Shown: in pieces, positions 11,341 through 25,259 of the stretch
Layout: each line of letters begins with the position of its first letter
Position numbering within the stretch: position 1 is the stretch's first letter
Assembly (NCBI GenBank): GCA_958298945.1
Contig: OY282610.1
Location: 33,859,667-33,923,666 of the forward strand
DNA length: 64,000 nt
Source of the DNA: Atherix ibis
Taxonomy: Eukaryota; Arthropoda; Insecta; Diptera; Athericidae
Reading direction: 5' to 3'
The notes under the pieces: generated by a model
Told to the model about the DNA's origin: nothing
Databases searched by the model: none
Seen by the model: only the letters and a program-made list of their open reading frames with translations
Program-made: the position numbers and the translations under genes

Positions 11341-12796
11341 TGATCTTGGCTATAAAAATTGTGTATCCAAATTTTTTTTTTCTCATTTGGTATAAAACCA
11401 ACCAAAAAAACAACTTATATATTTATATTAATTTTATTAATTCAAATTCCAATCTATTTCGAATTCTTAGTTGCTTCTTTCAAATAATTATTATTTTTTT
11501 TTCCCTTCTCACTATTCTATATTAATACTATACACATACAGATATATATATATGCTAATATTATTTTTAACTTATTTACGATGTGCGAATAATAATAATT
11601 ATTATTATTGTGTGAACAATATTGGCTGGCTACATCTTTTAATTTCTCTATAAAAGATTAAAAGAATTTTTATTTAATTTTTTTTTTTTTAATAACATAA
11701 GAAGGCAAAATAACGACGCATAAATTTGTATGAGATGAAGGAGAAAAAAATTGATTATTTTTTTCTTTCAATTCTCTCCATTTTTTTGGTTTTTTTTTTT
11801 TTTTTTTTTTGTAGTTGCACAAATAAACTTTCAAAGACTTGTGGTGGGTGGGGTGGTGTCTGTGCAAGCACAAAAATTCGTGTATATTGATCGAAAAAAA
11901 AAAACTTTTTGCAAATTTTCAATTCAATATTTACGTATATACGAGTACATGCATACATATGTACGTAAGTAAACATTTTGTATCTTAATTTTATCATTTT
12001 AAGCTATGATAATTGGCAGCAATGTTAGTTTTTGAACATATAATTTTTTTTTTTGTTGTTGTTGTACCCCTTCCGTATGATTTATCTTTTCCCCTCGCAA
12101 ACCCAATATATGGTAATATAGGCTAACAATGTGTAAAGGCCAATAGCCAAAACTCTATTGGATATTAAGACGGAGAAAAAAGGGGGAAATGAAACAAACA
12201 AAATTAAATATTTTGTATCTTGTTTGTTATTTGGGAGCATTTTTTTCGGGTGTTGTTTTGTTTTTGTTATTATGTTGTTTTGTTTTTGTTCTTGTCCTTT
12301 TCTATCATTGCCAATTTATGTACACATAATTTATTTTTCTTATTTATTGACTTTTTATTTCGGTTGCTATTATTTATCTTATTTATTTGGTACCCATTTT
12401 CATATGCCTACATCTACTATATATATAAATTAATATATGTCACTACTATATTCTTAATATATCTTCTATGATATATGGTATTTTTCATTTTTTTTTTACT
12501 TTTTGCACAATTTTTATTGATAAACATGTGTGACTTCTCTCTACAAATCATACACGTATGTACATATATAGTACATATATAGCTGTGAATAGTTATCATC
12601 ATCACTTTAGGTTGATTTACGGGAAAAAATAGAAGAAAAGAACAGAAACCAAAAAAAAATAATTAAATTTAATTAGATCTTTACTAATGGGGCAATTGAC
12701 ATTTTCTAAATTGTGAAATTTTCCTTTTTTTTTTTTTTTTAAATAATTTTACGTATTAAAAATATTTGTTTTTTTTTCATTTTACGTATTAAAAAT
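11341..12796. other. Low-complexity AT-rich non-coding DNA
   Basis: Dominated by poly-T/poly-A tracts and TATA or TACATA words. Short open frames here are Phe/Lys/Ile-rich artefacts. A 19-bp word, ATTTTACGTATTAAAAATA, occurs twice just before the hairpin (about 12746 and 12779). Confidence 0.4.
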
Positions 12797-12887
12797 ATCG
12801 GGTTTTTTTCAATAGCAACTTGACACTTTTGAGTATTTTCAATATGAAAATACTCAAAAGTGTCAAGTTGCTATTGAAAAACCCGAT
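12797..12887. repeat. Long near-perfect hairpin (about 45-bp arms)
   Basis: The left arm 12797-12841 pairs with 12845-12887 around a 3-nt loop. The only mismatch is a run of seven T facing five A. Core arm words are CAATAGCAACTTGACACTTT and AAAGTGTCAAGTTGCTATTG. RNA from either strand would fold into one uninterrupted stem of about 43 bp. Confidence 0.9.
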
Positions 12888-13777
12888 AGTTTTTTTTATT
12901 TTTTTTAATTGATTAAAATTAATTTTTAAATTCAAAAATTTAGCAAATAGATTTAATTTTGAATGATGAAAATTTGATAGAGAATTATTGAATAAATTCT
13001 TTTAGCTGAAGGATATTATGATTGTGCAGAAGAAACGGTGTATGAATTAATGAGGAGTTTTTTCTTATTCGCAGGAAAAGATAAATCCCCAAAATACAAT
13101 TATGATATGAGTATTTGCACGTACATAGATGTATAACACAAATAATATCCAGAAGAAAAACAGCAAAAATACCAATCATAAAACAAATATATTATTTATG
13201 CACATATTGTGCAAAAAAAAAAAAAACCACACACAATGCGCAAAAAATTTATATTTTCTATCATTTTTCTTCTTATTTTTTTTTTTATATTTAAAGAAAA
13301 GAAACGATCTTTGGAAAATTTTTAAGGATAAAGAAAAACAATCCTTTTATATTAGTAAAAAAAAATTTTAATAAACATAGCGAAAAATGATGGTAAAAAT
13401 ACAATTTTTTTTTTAAGTCAATTTAATTGCGCAAAATTTCTTTAGTCTTTTTTTTTTTAAATATAATTTTCGGCTAGCCTTAATCGCTTTTTTTCTTTGT
13501 TTTATTCATTTTGCTTCAATAAAAGAGCGTAAATAAAAATTCTCATCTTTTTTTTTTTACATATATTAAATAGCATATTCCCGTTTAATATCATTTTATT
13601 ATTATTAATATTTTTTGTATCCTGAATCATTTTTTCTTAATCTAAGAACCAAAAAATATTACGATTATTTTGGAAATAGGGTAGACGGTATAAAAAATTT
13701 GATGCATTTTTTTATCAGTTTTGGAGCAATTAAAAATGTTTGTCAATAATTTGCAATTAAAAGTTCAAAGGAAAGAT

Positions 13778-13788
13778 GGGGGGGGGGG
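13778..13788 (+). repeat. Run of eleven G
   Basis: An uninterrupted G11 tract in strongly AT-rich DNA. Confidence 0.9.
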
Positions 13789-14895
13789 CTGGGTTGGTAC
13801 ATTCATGGGAAAAGAAGCTTTCTTCTTTTGAAACGGTTTTTTTTATTTTTTATTACGTTGTTTTTTTTATAACCGTTTTAATATTATTTACATACAAAAC
13901 TTCTAATGATGCTTCTTGCGACCACAACAGCTACCTTTCCTCCTAATCCAATATCGTTTATAAAGCAAATCTTATTGACAAAATTTTAAGTTGATAGAAA
14001 AAAGGATTTTATTACAATCAAATAAAGGTTTTCAATATTTGTCAAACCTTCTTAAAAAAAAAAAACAATAAACAAAAATACCCAGATACTGTTTGCAATT
14101 AATAGAATATTTCACAAACAAAATATAACAATACACTTTATTTCATTATACTATTATCATATTGATAATATACATATATGTATATGGATATTATTTTCAC
14201 ATAATAAACTAAATATTATAGAGTATTAAAATATTAATTTATTACGGTCTCTGAGTGGTAATATGTACATAATTTCGATCACATATCGACAAGAAAAATA
14301 ATGATTAATTTTATTTTTGTAAATTTTCTCATTAACTATTAATTTACACATATACGACACATTATAATCTGACTCTTAAATAAATATTTTTATACTGACC
14401 GATCAAATAACACGAGATGCAATAATGATTTGTTTATTTTCGCGGTACACCGAATTTATTACTAAATGCGAAAAAATCCTCTCAAATGTACGCACACGCC
14501 TTCCAACACTACACCCAACTATACGTACACAAATGTAATGTCAATAAAAAGAAGAAGAAAACAATAAAAAACAAAATAAACCTATAACAGCACGATCGAA
14601 CACACATATACCTTATTCATGTTTGCTCATGAAAAGAGAACAACAAAATTTAAAAAAAAAAACCAAATGTATATAGATACATATGCTAAGCAAGTGACCA
14701 AATTGACGGTGGTGGTATAGTTTGAATATTGGCCGAAACAGCATTGCCAACTGTAAGATAAGTAGTATTACCGTAGATTCTATAGAAGAGCTCTACCATT
14801 TTCATTCTATATTTAATTACCCAAAAACATAAAAACCAATTTCTTTATTATTATAGATTTTATTTGTTTAATATCTTTTTAAATTTTTTTTCCTT

Positions 14896-14928
14896 AAATT
14901 TCGTTAAGTTAAATACTTAACGAAATTT
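14896..14928. repeat. 14-bp-arm stem-loop
   Basis: AAATTTCGTTAAGT and ACTTAACGAAATTT are exact reverse complements separated by five bases, TAAAT. This may be a small foldback or chance in AT-rich DNA. No gene adjoins it. Confidence 0.7.
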
Positions 14929-16855
14929 TTTTAAATTTTAAGTTGAGTATCAATTTTTAATCATATACCTTAAACCATTTATTAAGAGACTAACAATAAT
15001 TTGAACTGATTTTAATCTTTTTCTTTAAAAAAATAATAATTTTAATTTTATATAATATTATCTTAAAATATTATCAAAAAACTACCTATTAAATATATTT
15101 GTTAGAAATAATTTAAAAAAAAAAATATTTTAACAATTAAAACAGCTTTTTTTTGGTATTGTTCAAATTATTATATAGAATTTTTTATATATATATATAT
15201 AAAGTATATAGTTTTATTAAAAGATTTGAAAATAATTTGTTTTTTTATTAAATTTTAAATAAAAATTAATATTTCTACTAATTTCTTCATATTTTTTAAT
15301 GTTAATTCCTACCAATTTTTATATTAATTCCTACAATTAAATATATATTTTTATGCTATTTAAAATAAATAAGTTTAAAATTTTATTAGAAATAAGAATA
15401 TTCATTTATACTTTGTTGATTGGCAGTAATTTTTATAAATATATTAGAAAGAGTCATTGATTTCGAATATTATATTATGCACACCAGGCGCCATATTGTT
15501 TAAAATTTTTTCCCATTCTTTGTGATGTACATATGGCAGTCCTAACGTGAGAAAACGTTGCATAAATCCAGTAAACTCACACTACTAAAAATTTTTGTCG
15601 CACTCATCCATGTAAAGATTCTCTCTCTTTTTGAATCATGTTTAGATTGTTTTTATAGATAGATCCGTGCCATATGGAACTAACACATCTTTAAATGAGT
15701 GCAAGCGCAGTAAACAAATGAAGAATAAATAGTGTGTGAGTTATGTCGTAATCGCAACAGTAAGTTGTTTGTTTAAATGACATTTCGTGCATTTTTATAA
15801 TCAGGTGCGGTTTTAGAGGCATAACAAATATGAAAACAATGTGAAATAATTCAAAGAATTCTGTACCGATTCGATTTGTTTTAAATCGAATCAAGATTCT
15901 AGATAATCAATTAATTATTGTGAATTTTATCTTTAAAAAATCGTGGAAATTCTCAAAGTTGTCGTTTCGAATACTAAAGTGCAGTAAACTATTTATATTA
16001 TTATGAAATCATTATGCCTAAATATATATATTGGCAATCGATGAGACATCAATACAAATTAGGTAGTTTCCATTCTGTAATGAGGCATGTCATATCAATA
16101 TTACAATATAAACTTTGTTATCTAAATTGAAATTTGATTATTTACCTAAATTTTGTGTGATGAGAAAAGGCGAGTGAGCGTACATAATTAATCACTGAAA
16201 TAATCAATTTGATTCTTTTATCTATTGCATGGATATACAATATTACGGAAATGTTTATTTTTATTTTTATTTCGTTTATTATTAATATAGAGTATATTTA
16301 TAGTCTTCAGTATCTTGTAAGGTAGATCCATACTCATCTACATACATATTTGCATACATGTTATTTGAATACATTTCGTTTTAAATATCGACTTATTATC
16401 GCATGATATAAATAAATATAATGATATAAAAAATATTATGTCAGGATAATTTGCCGAAATAGGAGATAAAAATAAATTCAAAAATAATTATAGCAACTTC
16501 GTGTAGCACATCTAGTCGTATTTGATACTATTTTAATTTTCATCGCTTCTCTGTCAATTTTTTTTTTCGTATACGTTTTCTGTGAAGAGATAGAATTAGA
16601 GCGCCCATAATAGTCATAAACTAAAAACTATCACCTTACATTGATACCTATTAATATTGTGATGAAGGTTCACCACATATTCCGGCACTGTCGTCAAGTT
16701 TTGCACGCTATTTGTTGCTCGATATACTCATAGCTTACCACTCCTTTGACCATTTAATTGTAATCTAATCTAATGCTGCAAATCCCTCAACCATCATACC
16801 ATCAATTAAACAGAATAACATCAAGAAAAGGAACGAGGGACACAATTATTAGTGT

Positions 16856-16867
16856 GGGGGGGGGGGG
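16856..16867 (+). repeat. Run of twelve G
   Basis: A G12 tract about 600 bp upstream of the HPS3 start codon, the second such tract in the window. Confidence 0.9.
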
Positions 16868-17469
16868 AAGCGGTTAGGTGGCATTATGAGGATGATATGT
16901 ATAGTCCGGTCAATTTCTCTGTCCATAAAATGACCAGGCTGTTGAATCATTTTAATTAGTTCTAATTTTTGCGTGTTTGTTTCGTAAGAATGGCATAATT
17001 AGTGGTAATATTATTGAGGTGGTAAGTTAATTAATGGGCCTCGCCCGCTATTGGGTGTGTACTTCTGAATATGAGCCATCCAATCGCAATGATTCAAAAG
17101 CGTGCAAATTTCCACAGACAGTAAACGTTAGATTCAACAAATGTGAACGGAACTGTTCCTCATTAGTTAGCAAATACTATTCGAGTTATAATAAGTCTAG
17201 GTATAATTTTGACTATCGCTGTTAATTCAATATTCGCCTTATCGTAATTATCCTTAGTATCGTAAATTTGATTTTTATTGCTGTATAAGTTACTTTATAT
17301 AATATAAAATTCTCATCTTTTCATGGATAATTATCTTGTGGGGAATTAGGTGTACTAAATCAGGCGATCGCAATTGTGACAACCTTATCGTAAAATAATT
17401 CTTGAATTTCAATAGCCTCGGAGTGAAAAGATCAACCAACGCAGTGATTGACTACTGATCACCATTACA

Positions 17470-20400
17470 ATGGTTAAAGTGATATCAGCGTACAACTTTC
17501 TGGGGCAAAATACATTTTCTACTAGTGGTGATATTGTGGCTAGCTGCTTAATAGAACCGGATCGATTGGCCATTGCCCATCGTAATCATATAATTGAGAT
17601 TTTAATATTGCGACGGCTTAATAACGATGCTGCCTTAAAATGCGATAGAAATGATAATAAACACTTGTCGAAATTTGCTTTACCAACAGTCGATCAGGTT
17701 GAACAGTTATTGTACTGTAGTGCAGGTAAAAATCTAATTAATTTCTTTTCAAGTACATTTATTCACATGAAATTTAATTTTAGGTAATTTCCTTTTGACT
17801 CTCGAATATAAAGCAGAGAATAGTGATGATAGGACACGACGTTTTGTGCGCGTTTATACGAATTTCGACATCGCAAAAACAGACAATACATTTTCAACAC
17901 CGATTCGAGCACGTATTGCATCGAAAGTTACACCAAAAAGTAATTCGGATGATTATATTGAAGTCATAGAATTACCTCTTAATGGTATACCAGATTTAAT
18001 AGCATGTTGTCAGGTATATTATTATTTTTTGAATATTAAAAGAGTGATCGCCAATTTAATAACTTATTTATACGTTTGCATATTTATTTAATTTTATATT
18101 TAAGATATCTGGGACAATAGCAGTTAGTTGCGCTTCCATTATTTATCTGTACGAATTTGTAAATCGTTCAAATGATACACACAAGTTTACGTTTATCGAC
18201 TTTTTTGAATTTCCTTTTCACATAAAACTAGAATTTATTCCATTAAAATTGGCAATTGCCGAACATGTGATTGTTTGTGCCGACGCATCTGTGGCGATCG
18301 CATTTAAAATTGTCGATTTAAGTGATATTAATACAGAAGATGGATCGACAAGTAATAGTATGACTACAGGTAAACTTTTTATTAAATCATTTGAATTTTC
18401 TTCTCATCTTCTTTTTTTTCTTCCTTTGATTACATTTCATAGATAGTTCATTACACGCGGTAAATCATAAATTAACAGAACCAATAGATTTTGAAGTTGC
18501 GAAACAATGCAATCAAGTGAATGGTATGGAATTGCAAACAGATATTCGTTCAAATTGGGATAAGAGTACTGATCGCAGAACTGTTTTCTCAGAGGAACGA
18601 CCTATTATCGTAAACGAATATAAAATTTTATTAAAAAATACGGCCGGATTTCATGTAAGAACTAATTAACATTTAAATTAACACATAATTTTTAAACACA
18701 CAAATTTTTAATTTTAGATGAAAGACAACGTATTTTATTCAATTCGCTCGCTAGTTCAATTGAAAATACCATACAATAAATCAATTAATCAAATTCATGA
18801 TCAGTTTTGTTGCCTTGCACTTAAGCCCATATATTATAAGAGTAGTCATGTTGAACCAGTAGAAAAGTATATAAGCAATCATCTAATGAAATCAGCGAAC
18901 CACGGCAACTGTGTTGGATTTTCGTTTTTTATATCGACTGTGTCTGATGGTTACTTATACCAATTTACCAATCAAGGCAAATGGTATTCGGAAAATGCAA
19001 AATGTCTTGCAATTTATCCATTCACAGCACCTGTTATTGATGTTATAGTTGATAATTATGTTATTCATGCAATAACAGAAAGTGGGATTGAGACGTTTTC
19101 GTCCCGAATAGGACATAAACTATTTTCCAGTTATTATGAATATCCAATGATAAGTGATCCCTATCCAAAAGAGGTAGTGTAATTTTTTTTTGAAACTTAA
19201 AGAAAAATATAAAATTATATATTGATAAATTATAAAATTATATATTGTATTTTTTTTTTACATGCTATGATTTTTTTTTTAGAAAGATAAAGTCTGAAAT
19301 GTAAATACAAAACAAATACTTTAAAAAATCATTTAAAAATTTTCACATTTAATTGCCTATTTTGCAATGACTAACTTTGTGATATACTTTTACAGACTAG
19401 TCCATTAGTTGATGTACCAATTTGTGTTATGGGAATTTGTGGTTTTTTTGGGATTAAATTTGTGTGCGCATCGAATAAAAATCTTGTACTTTTAACAACC
19501 GACAATGAAAAAATTTTGCACAGTAATAACGGACGAAATAAAAATGAAAAATATGATATCGATTGGACTATTTATGATTTACAATTAGCTAAACCTGATG
19601 TTTTAGTAAAAGACATCCAACACTTGGCAAATATCTATAGTAGCACAAGTCCTGATATTTATTATGAGTTAATGGAAGAGGCACATGTTATCATTAGATT
19701 AGCTCGTGAACTTATGATAGATGGTAATAGCAGTAGGGATGAAATGATTCAAAAATCTTTTGCAGAATCATGTCAATTCTTGGCCGACTTTACCATAATG
19801 TAAGCTGGTTATACATTCTTATTATTTAAGAATATAAGTTTGAAATTTGCCATTATATTTAAATTACAGGTCTGACAGAAAAGAGATCTATTCACAAGCG
19901 GTTGCTTACTATACAATGTGTAATCAACCGGCATGGGAGGTATTCAAGCGTTATAAAATACTCCAGCAAACTCACATAAAGAATTCTAAAAAAAAGCCTC
20001 ATTTTAATGGTTTGCTATATACGCTTAAAATAATGTTATCGCGGTTGGGCGCTAATAGAAGTGAAGCTGAACAGCTGACGCAGAATATACGTTATAAATT
20101 GATTCACGAAGAAATTTCCTGTAATGGAGATATGCTTGAGTCCCTAGTTCTTACTTTAAGAGGTAAACAGGAAATTACTATTGCCCAGGAATTGCTTGAA
20201 CTTTTTATTAGATATGCACCTGATGAGATTGCACCAATATGTCTATGCTCATCTGCAGTGCGGGAAATATTTAATCAAAAGCTACTCCACTTGTTTGCAT
20301 CAAAACGCACTTTGTAAGTTATTTTAACTCATTTTTTTAAGTTTATTTATAATTTTTATAAACATTTTTTCATATAGAAATCGAAATGAGAAATTCTGTT

Positions 20401-22266
20401 TGATTCTATGTTTATACAATAATAACAAAATTTCCGAATCAATTAGCGTATTGGAAACTATGAAGCGAAGAGAATTGTTCCATACACTTAAAGAGCACTG
20501 GAAAATATTATTCGACAATTTTCAACAAGAAAATTATCGGAAAGCATACTTTTCAGATGTTACCGAAAATGTTCTATTTGTGATAGAAAAGAACGATATT
20601 ATCGAAGCAATTAGTGATGTTCTTATTTATATTCTAATTGAATCTCGTTCAATAGATTTGGATTTTATACTTAAACTTTTTATGAACTATTTTGCGGTAC
20701 ATTTAGGCCAAAAAGGTTATCGTACATCGCAACGGATTTTGGAAATTATATTACAAAGCTATTTCTATGACTTTTACAATTTGAACAGTAGCAATATGCA
20801 AAAAAATTCGGACTTATCAATGCCGAATTCAGATATAGTACTGTCGCACTCACCATCGAGTCTTGTTTATTTTAATTGTCCTGAAGGTAAAGCCCCAACA
20901 TCAGTATCTTCACAACATAATAACGAAAATCCGAATCATTCGAAAGTGTCAGAGGATTCGTCAACAACGTCAACCACGGTTGATTCGAACTATGAGGATC
21001 CTGAATTTGAAGCAATGAAAATTCTATTCCGTATGTACCTGGGTTTATTAAAACAATATAGCGGACCCAATAATAATGTTAAGCTTGACGACGATTTACT
21101 ACCAAATGTTATCGGTTATCGTTTGGCATTTATAGATTATATGCTTCGTAATTCTAAGACAATTAAAGCGATTCATTCGAAGTTCGACAATAATCTGTAT
21201 AGTGTTGATATAATGGATTTGTTACCAAATTATGAAGATGCTGAAGCCAATGATATTGATGGTGAATTCACTAATTTCCGGCGACCAGTGGTTTTTTTTG
21301 AGCGTCGAGAAATGTTCCTTAATAAAATGGATCCATTTGATGGTAATAGTTTTAAAATGGATTCAGATAATATTCTCTATTTCGATGATTGGGGCAAGGA
21401 GATCAATGTTGTCTTAATAAAACTACAGGTACAAAACTTTGATATTTTTCGAAAATAATAAATAATAAAATAAATGGAAAATTATGAATATTATTATTGA
21501 CATATTCGCACATAATTTATTTACAGGCCTTACTAAATAGTGGAAAATTGGATAATTCTTTGATAGATGATTTTATAGCATTCGTAAACTCCAATCCAAA
21601 TATAATTGGAATTGATAGCTTGTTGGCAATACTTCTACCCAAATCAGAAGGTGTAGAGTTCCTTATTCACGTTAATCCAAATTATTTACTCGATTATGCA
21701 AAGGTGTTTATTTAATTTTTTTTTAAATTATACTATATTACATATAAATAAAAATAATATTGACTAAATCCCTTTTTTCATATAATTAAAAGTCACGTTT
21801 AACAACTCCTACTCAATGGCAAGCACTTTTTCGTCGTGTATTAAGTAAAAAACGAGAACAGCAGTCTGATGCCCAAAAATGTATACAGTTTTATGATAAA
21901 GTTATTGATGGTAAGTTATTCTGTCCGTATATTCAAATTATTTTGTGAGAAATAATCATAGAACAATATTTTATAGATATTCTTCGTGATTTAGTAGCTG
22001 AAAAGACATTGGAAGAATTTTTGGAATGTATTCCTGAACAGGAAATCAATCGAAACGATAGTCTTAGTGAAAAAACTAATGACCGTAATCAATCAGATCA
22101 GCATGACCGAACAGGTATGGCGCAAGATGGCATCGATATTACAAATCCATTTGAAGTTATTATGCGGGAAGCTGTTGCAAAGCAACGAAGTGATGAACTA
22201 TGCGCCATGATCCAGTCAACCGGAAGACAACTATACGATGCTGTTACTAAATATCAAGTTACATGA
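17470..22266 (+). CDS. HPS3: HPS3 orthologue, BLOC-2 subunit (11 exons)
   Basis: HPS3 forms BLOC-2 with HPS5 and HPS6, a cytosolic complex that directs cargo to lysosome-related organelles such as insect eye pigment granules. My exon model is 17470-17725, 17784-18013, 18105-18369, 18443-18654, 18718-19173, 19396-19799, 19870-20313, 20378-21428, 21527-21703, 21793-21910 and 21977-22266. All introns are GT..AG, phases match at every join, and the total is 3903 nt (1300 aa plus stop). Family landmarks seen are an N-terminal EPDRLAIAHRN, NFLLTLEYKA, FRVYTNF-like RRFVRVYTNF, VPICVMGICGFFGIKFVCAS with KNLVLLTTD (exon 6), WTIYDLQL with ANIYSS and EAHVIIRLARELM, then YNNNKISESISVLE (exon 8) and TPTQWQALFRRVL (exon 10). 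It is longer than human HPS3 (about 1004 aa); much of the excess is a Ser/Asn-rich insert in exon 8 (about 20800-21000). The start ATG lies in ACAATGG. No frameshift or internal stop is seen. Confidence 0.9.
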
Positions 22267-22562
22267 GCTTATTACTCTGTAGACATATTTTGTCGATTCG
22301 TTTATGTTCTCCTTATATTGTATGCCTGTCTACCTGTTGAACCGTCTGTCTTCCTTCTTAAATATATTTTTTAGAACTATTTTTTTTAAACACAAAACAA
22401 AAAATATTAAACAAATATGCTTCAAGCGAATAATTTGGAAAAATATTGTAAATTAGTTTTCTTATTGAAGAATTGTTAACTGAGAATATTCAAATTTTTA
22501 TCAAAGACTTTTGTATATTAACAAATATTTGGCTAAATTATTTCGATTTACTTAATTATGAT

Positions 22563-22568
22563 AATAAA
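22563..22568 (+). promoter_or_regulatory. Candidate HPS3 polyadenylation signal
   Basis: AATAAA about 300 bp after the HPS3 stop codon. More AATAAA words follow (for example near 22711), as expected in AT-rich DNA, so the one used is not certain. Confidence 0.35.
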
Positions 22569-25259
22569 ATATTGCCAACTAAATGTTTATCAGCGATAAT
22601 AATCTAATTTAATCGATTTTGATCTGAATTTTAAATATATTTTATTTAGCGTTCAAAGATTTTACAAAAAGTTTTACTGTATTTTCTTTAGATAACTTTT
22701 TATTAGTGCAATAAAGGTAGTGTAAGTAAATTAAAATAAATATTTTTAAATTTAATAGTCAATTTTTGTGATTAAAACTGGTTTAACTAATTAAATAATG
22801 CTGAATTAGTTGAAATCGTTGTAAATTAATGATCAAAATACTCAAAAATTTCGGTTTAAGATAAATGTTTTCTATTATTCATTGATGAATGCTATCTGCT
22901 TAGATATTAAAATCATATATTATTCCGTACAATAACTATAAAAAATTTTTAGAAATATAATTTAGCTGATATTTACAAAACGATGTTGAAAGAAGTTATC
23001 TAATGAAATGCCATATAATACAAATTCAAAATCGACGCAGTATATGCTAGTTTAACATAAGACGCACACAATTGTAAGCAATAAAATTGGCATATTGTGA
23101 AAAGCGCATCGACAGTAAATTTGTACTTCTTAAACATTCCATAAGAATGTGAAATAAATTATAAAAAAAGCTCAAAATTTGTGCAAAATTAAAAATAATT
23201 CAAATCAAAATTACCATTTTCAGGCATTCCGTACTATGTATATGATAGAATTAATACTACATTGTAAAAAAATGTAATCGATCAATATAACGTTGAAAGT
23301 GAATTATTTTCTTAAATAAATATTTATGCGCATAATTTTAATTGTTATAATAAATTTCTTTAAAAAAAATTATTGTAAACTTAATTATATAGTCTAATAA
23401 TAATTTTGAAGAATAATAATTTTAAATGCATTTATATTTATATGTATAATTTAACTATACATGAGAGAAAAATAATATTAAGCTTTTTGTGCATTTTTTT
23501 GTTTCTTGGTAACAGCAATTATATACTCAAAACTTAATGTTATAAATTTAATTTTTTTTAAATCAAATTAATATTTATTATGCGCGTGAATAGATTAATT
23601 CTGATAGAATTGTATTGTATTGAATTATTATGAAAATATAATGCAAGATTAAAAACGGGAATATTATAAGAATTTAGGGCAAAAAATCAATTTTTTTTAA
23701 ATATTTTTTTAAACTTTTTTGAAAACTATTAACAAAAAGTTTTACAATTGTTTCGAAAGAAAAAATGATATATATACATATATACATTTATACTTAAATA
23801 TATTTTAAATATACAATATGAAAAGTAATGAATTTATCTATATTAAAATAGAAAAATATACAAAAACAAATAATTCATTTGAAAAAAATGAGATAACAAT
23901 TCGAAATTTTACATATATATGTAATTATTTATTTAAAATATATATAAATAAATAAAATGATAGGACATTTTCTTTATTTGATATAAAATCGAAAAAAAGT
24001 CACATGTAGAAGCGTTTGAAAGGCGTTTTATGAAAGTTTTAATACCAAAGTGGTTAAATTTTGAATTGTTCTGAGAACTAGATAAATTATATTTACATAT
24101 ATACAATTTTTAACGAAAAAAAAACAAAACAAGATAAAATACAATATTAAATTAAATTATTTCAATTTAAAAAAAAACAATTAATTAGCTTGAATAACGA
24201 TGTAAACAAATTTCAGTTGGAAATTTTTAACTGAAATTATTATAGAAGAAATCACAAAAAATTTATCAACCTACTAAGTACTAACTATTATTTATTGTTG
24301 TTATATTTTGAGTGAAAAAAAACAATTGTTTATATAAATGAAACAAAATAGAAATAAAATAAAAACTATTTATATTCTCTTGTTGTTTTTTTTTCAAATC
24401 TAAGCTAACCAAAGATATATAAAATTAGAGATTATTGTCAAAAAAATTTATCATTTAAGAAAATTTAACAAAAGAACAGAATAATGAAATGATATAAAAC
24501 AATTAATTTGGTCAAATAAGGAAAAAATCGGTTGTAGTAAAAATATTTTTAGTGCACACAAATTAATCGACAATATAATAAAATTCCATTCTCAATATAA
24601 TCAAAAATAATTACAAACAATTTTTAATATATTTGTTCATAAATACAAGATTAGACATCCATTTTCAAATCAATGTACGTAAATGTTCATAAAACAATAA
24701 TAAATCAAAAACTAATTGAAAACAAAAAAAAAAGAATTTGAAATTTATACCCGTATATTCATAAACAATTAGAAATATAGAATGTCAAAACAGTGTTCAC
24801 ATATTTAAGAGACAATTGAAAATCAGTTACTGTTCATGGAAAATGGACTTTTATGTATTTCGTTGGTACTCATATTGACCAAAAGTAGTACACAAAAAAA
24901 AAATTGGTTGAAAAAGATAAAAATTAATCAGAATGTTCTACCGAAAAAAAAAATTCAAATAGACATTGTTGTTATTTCTTAAAAATGTAGAAGAATAGAA
25001 TCAAACAAAAAAATGAAAAAATATATACTTTCATGAATATATTGAAGACTTTTAATTTTGATATTGCCCTTGCTTGATTAATATTGACGGATTATAGAAG
25101 TTATTTTAATGAAAGTGGTTTCGATTATTATACGTTTGGATGTGTTATCCGTAGAATACGTTCCAGTCTATAATGCTATGATCACTTGTCCATAAAACGA
25201 CGTGATTTACTTTTTAATTATGTATTATGTACTAGCTTCTATTACATTTTCAGTGTATT
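22569..25259. other. AT-rich non-coding DNA downstream of HPS3
   Basis: About 2.7 kb, extremely AT-rich, with poly-A runs and no open frame of note. No repeat family is recognised. Confidence 0.45.

Larger units (their letters stand above)
12888..17469. other. Non-coding region upstream of HPS3
   Basis: About 4.6 kb of AT-rich sequence with poly-A/T runs, two G tracts (13778-13788, 16856-16867) and a small stem-loop. No frame is convincingly coding. 17034-17225 is open for 63 codons and lies close to HPS3 but has no recognisable content. HPS3 regulatory sequence presumably lies in its last few hundred bases. Confidence 0.4.

Noticed and set aside
17034..17225. A 63-codon frame just upstream of HPS3 as an extra first exon
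   Set aside because: There is no donor joining to the HPS3 start, and the HPS3 protein already begins at its expected N-terminus.
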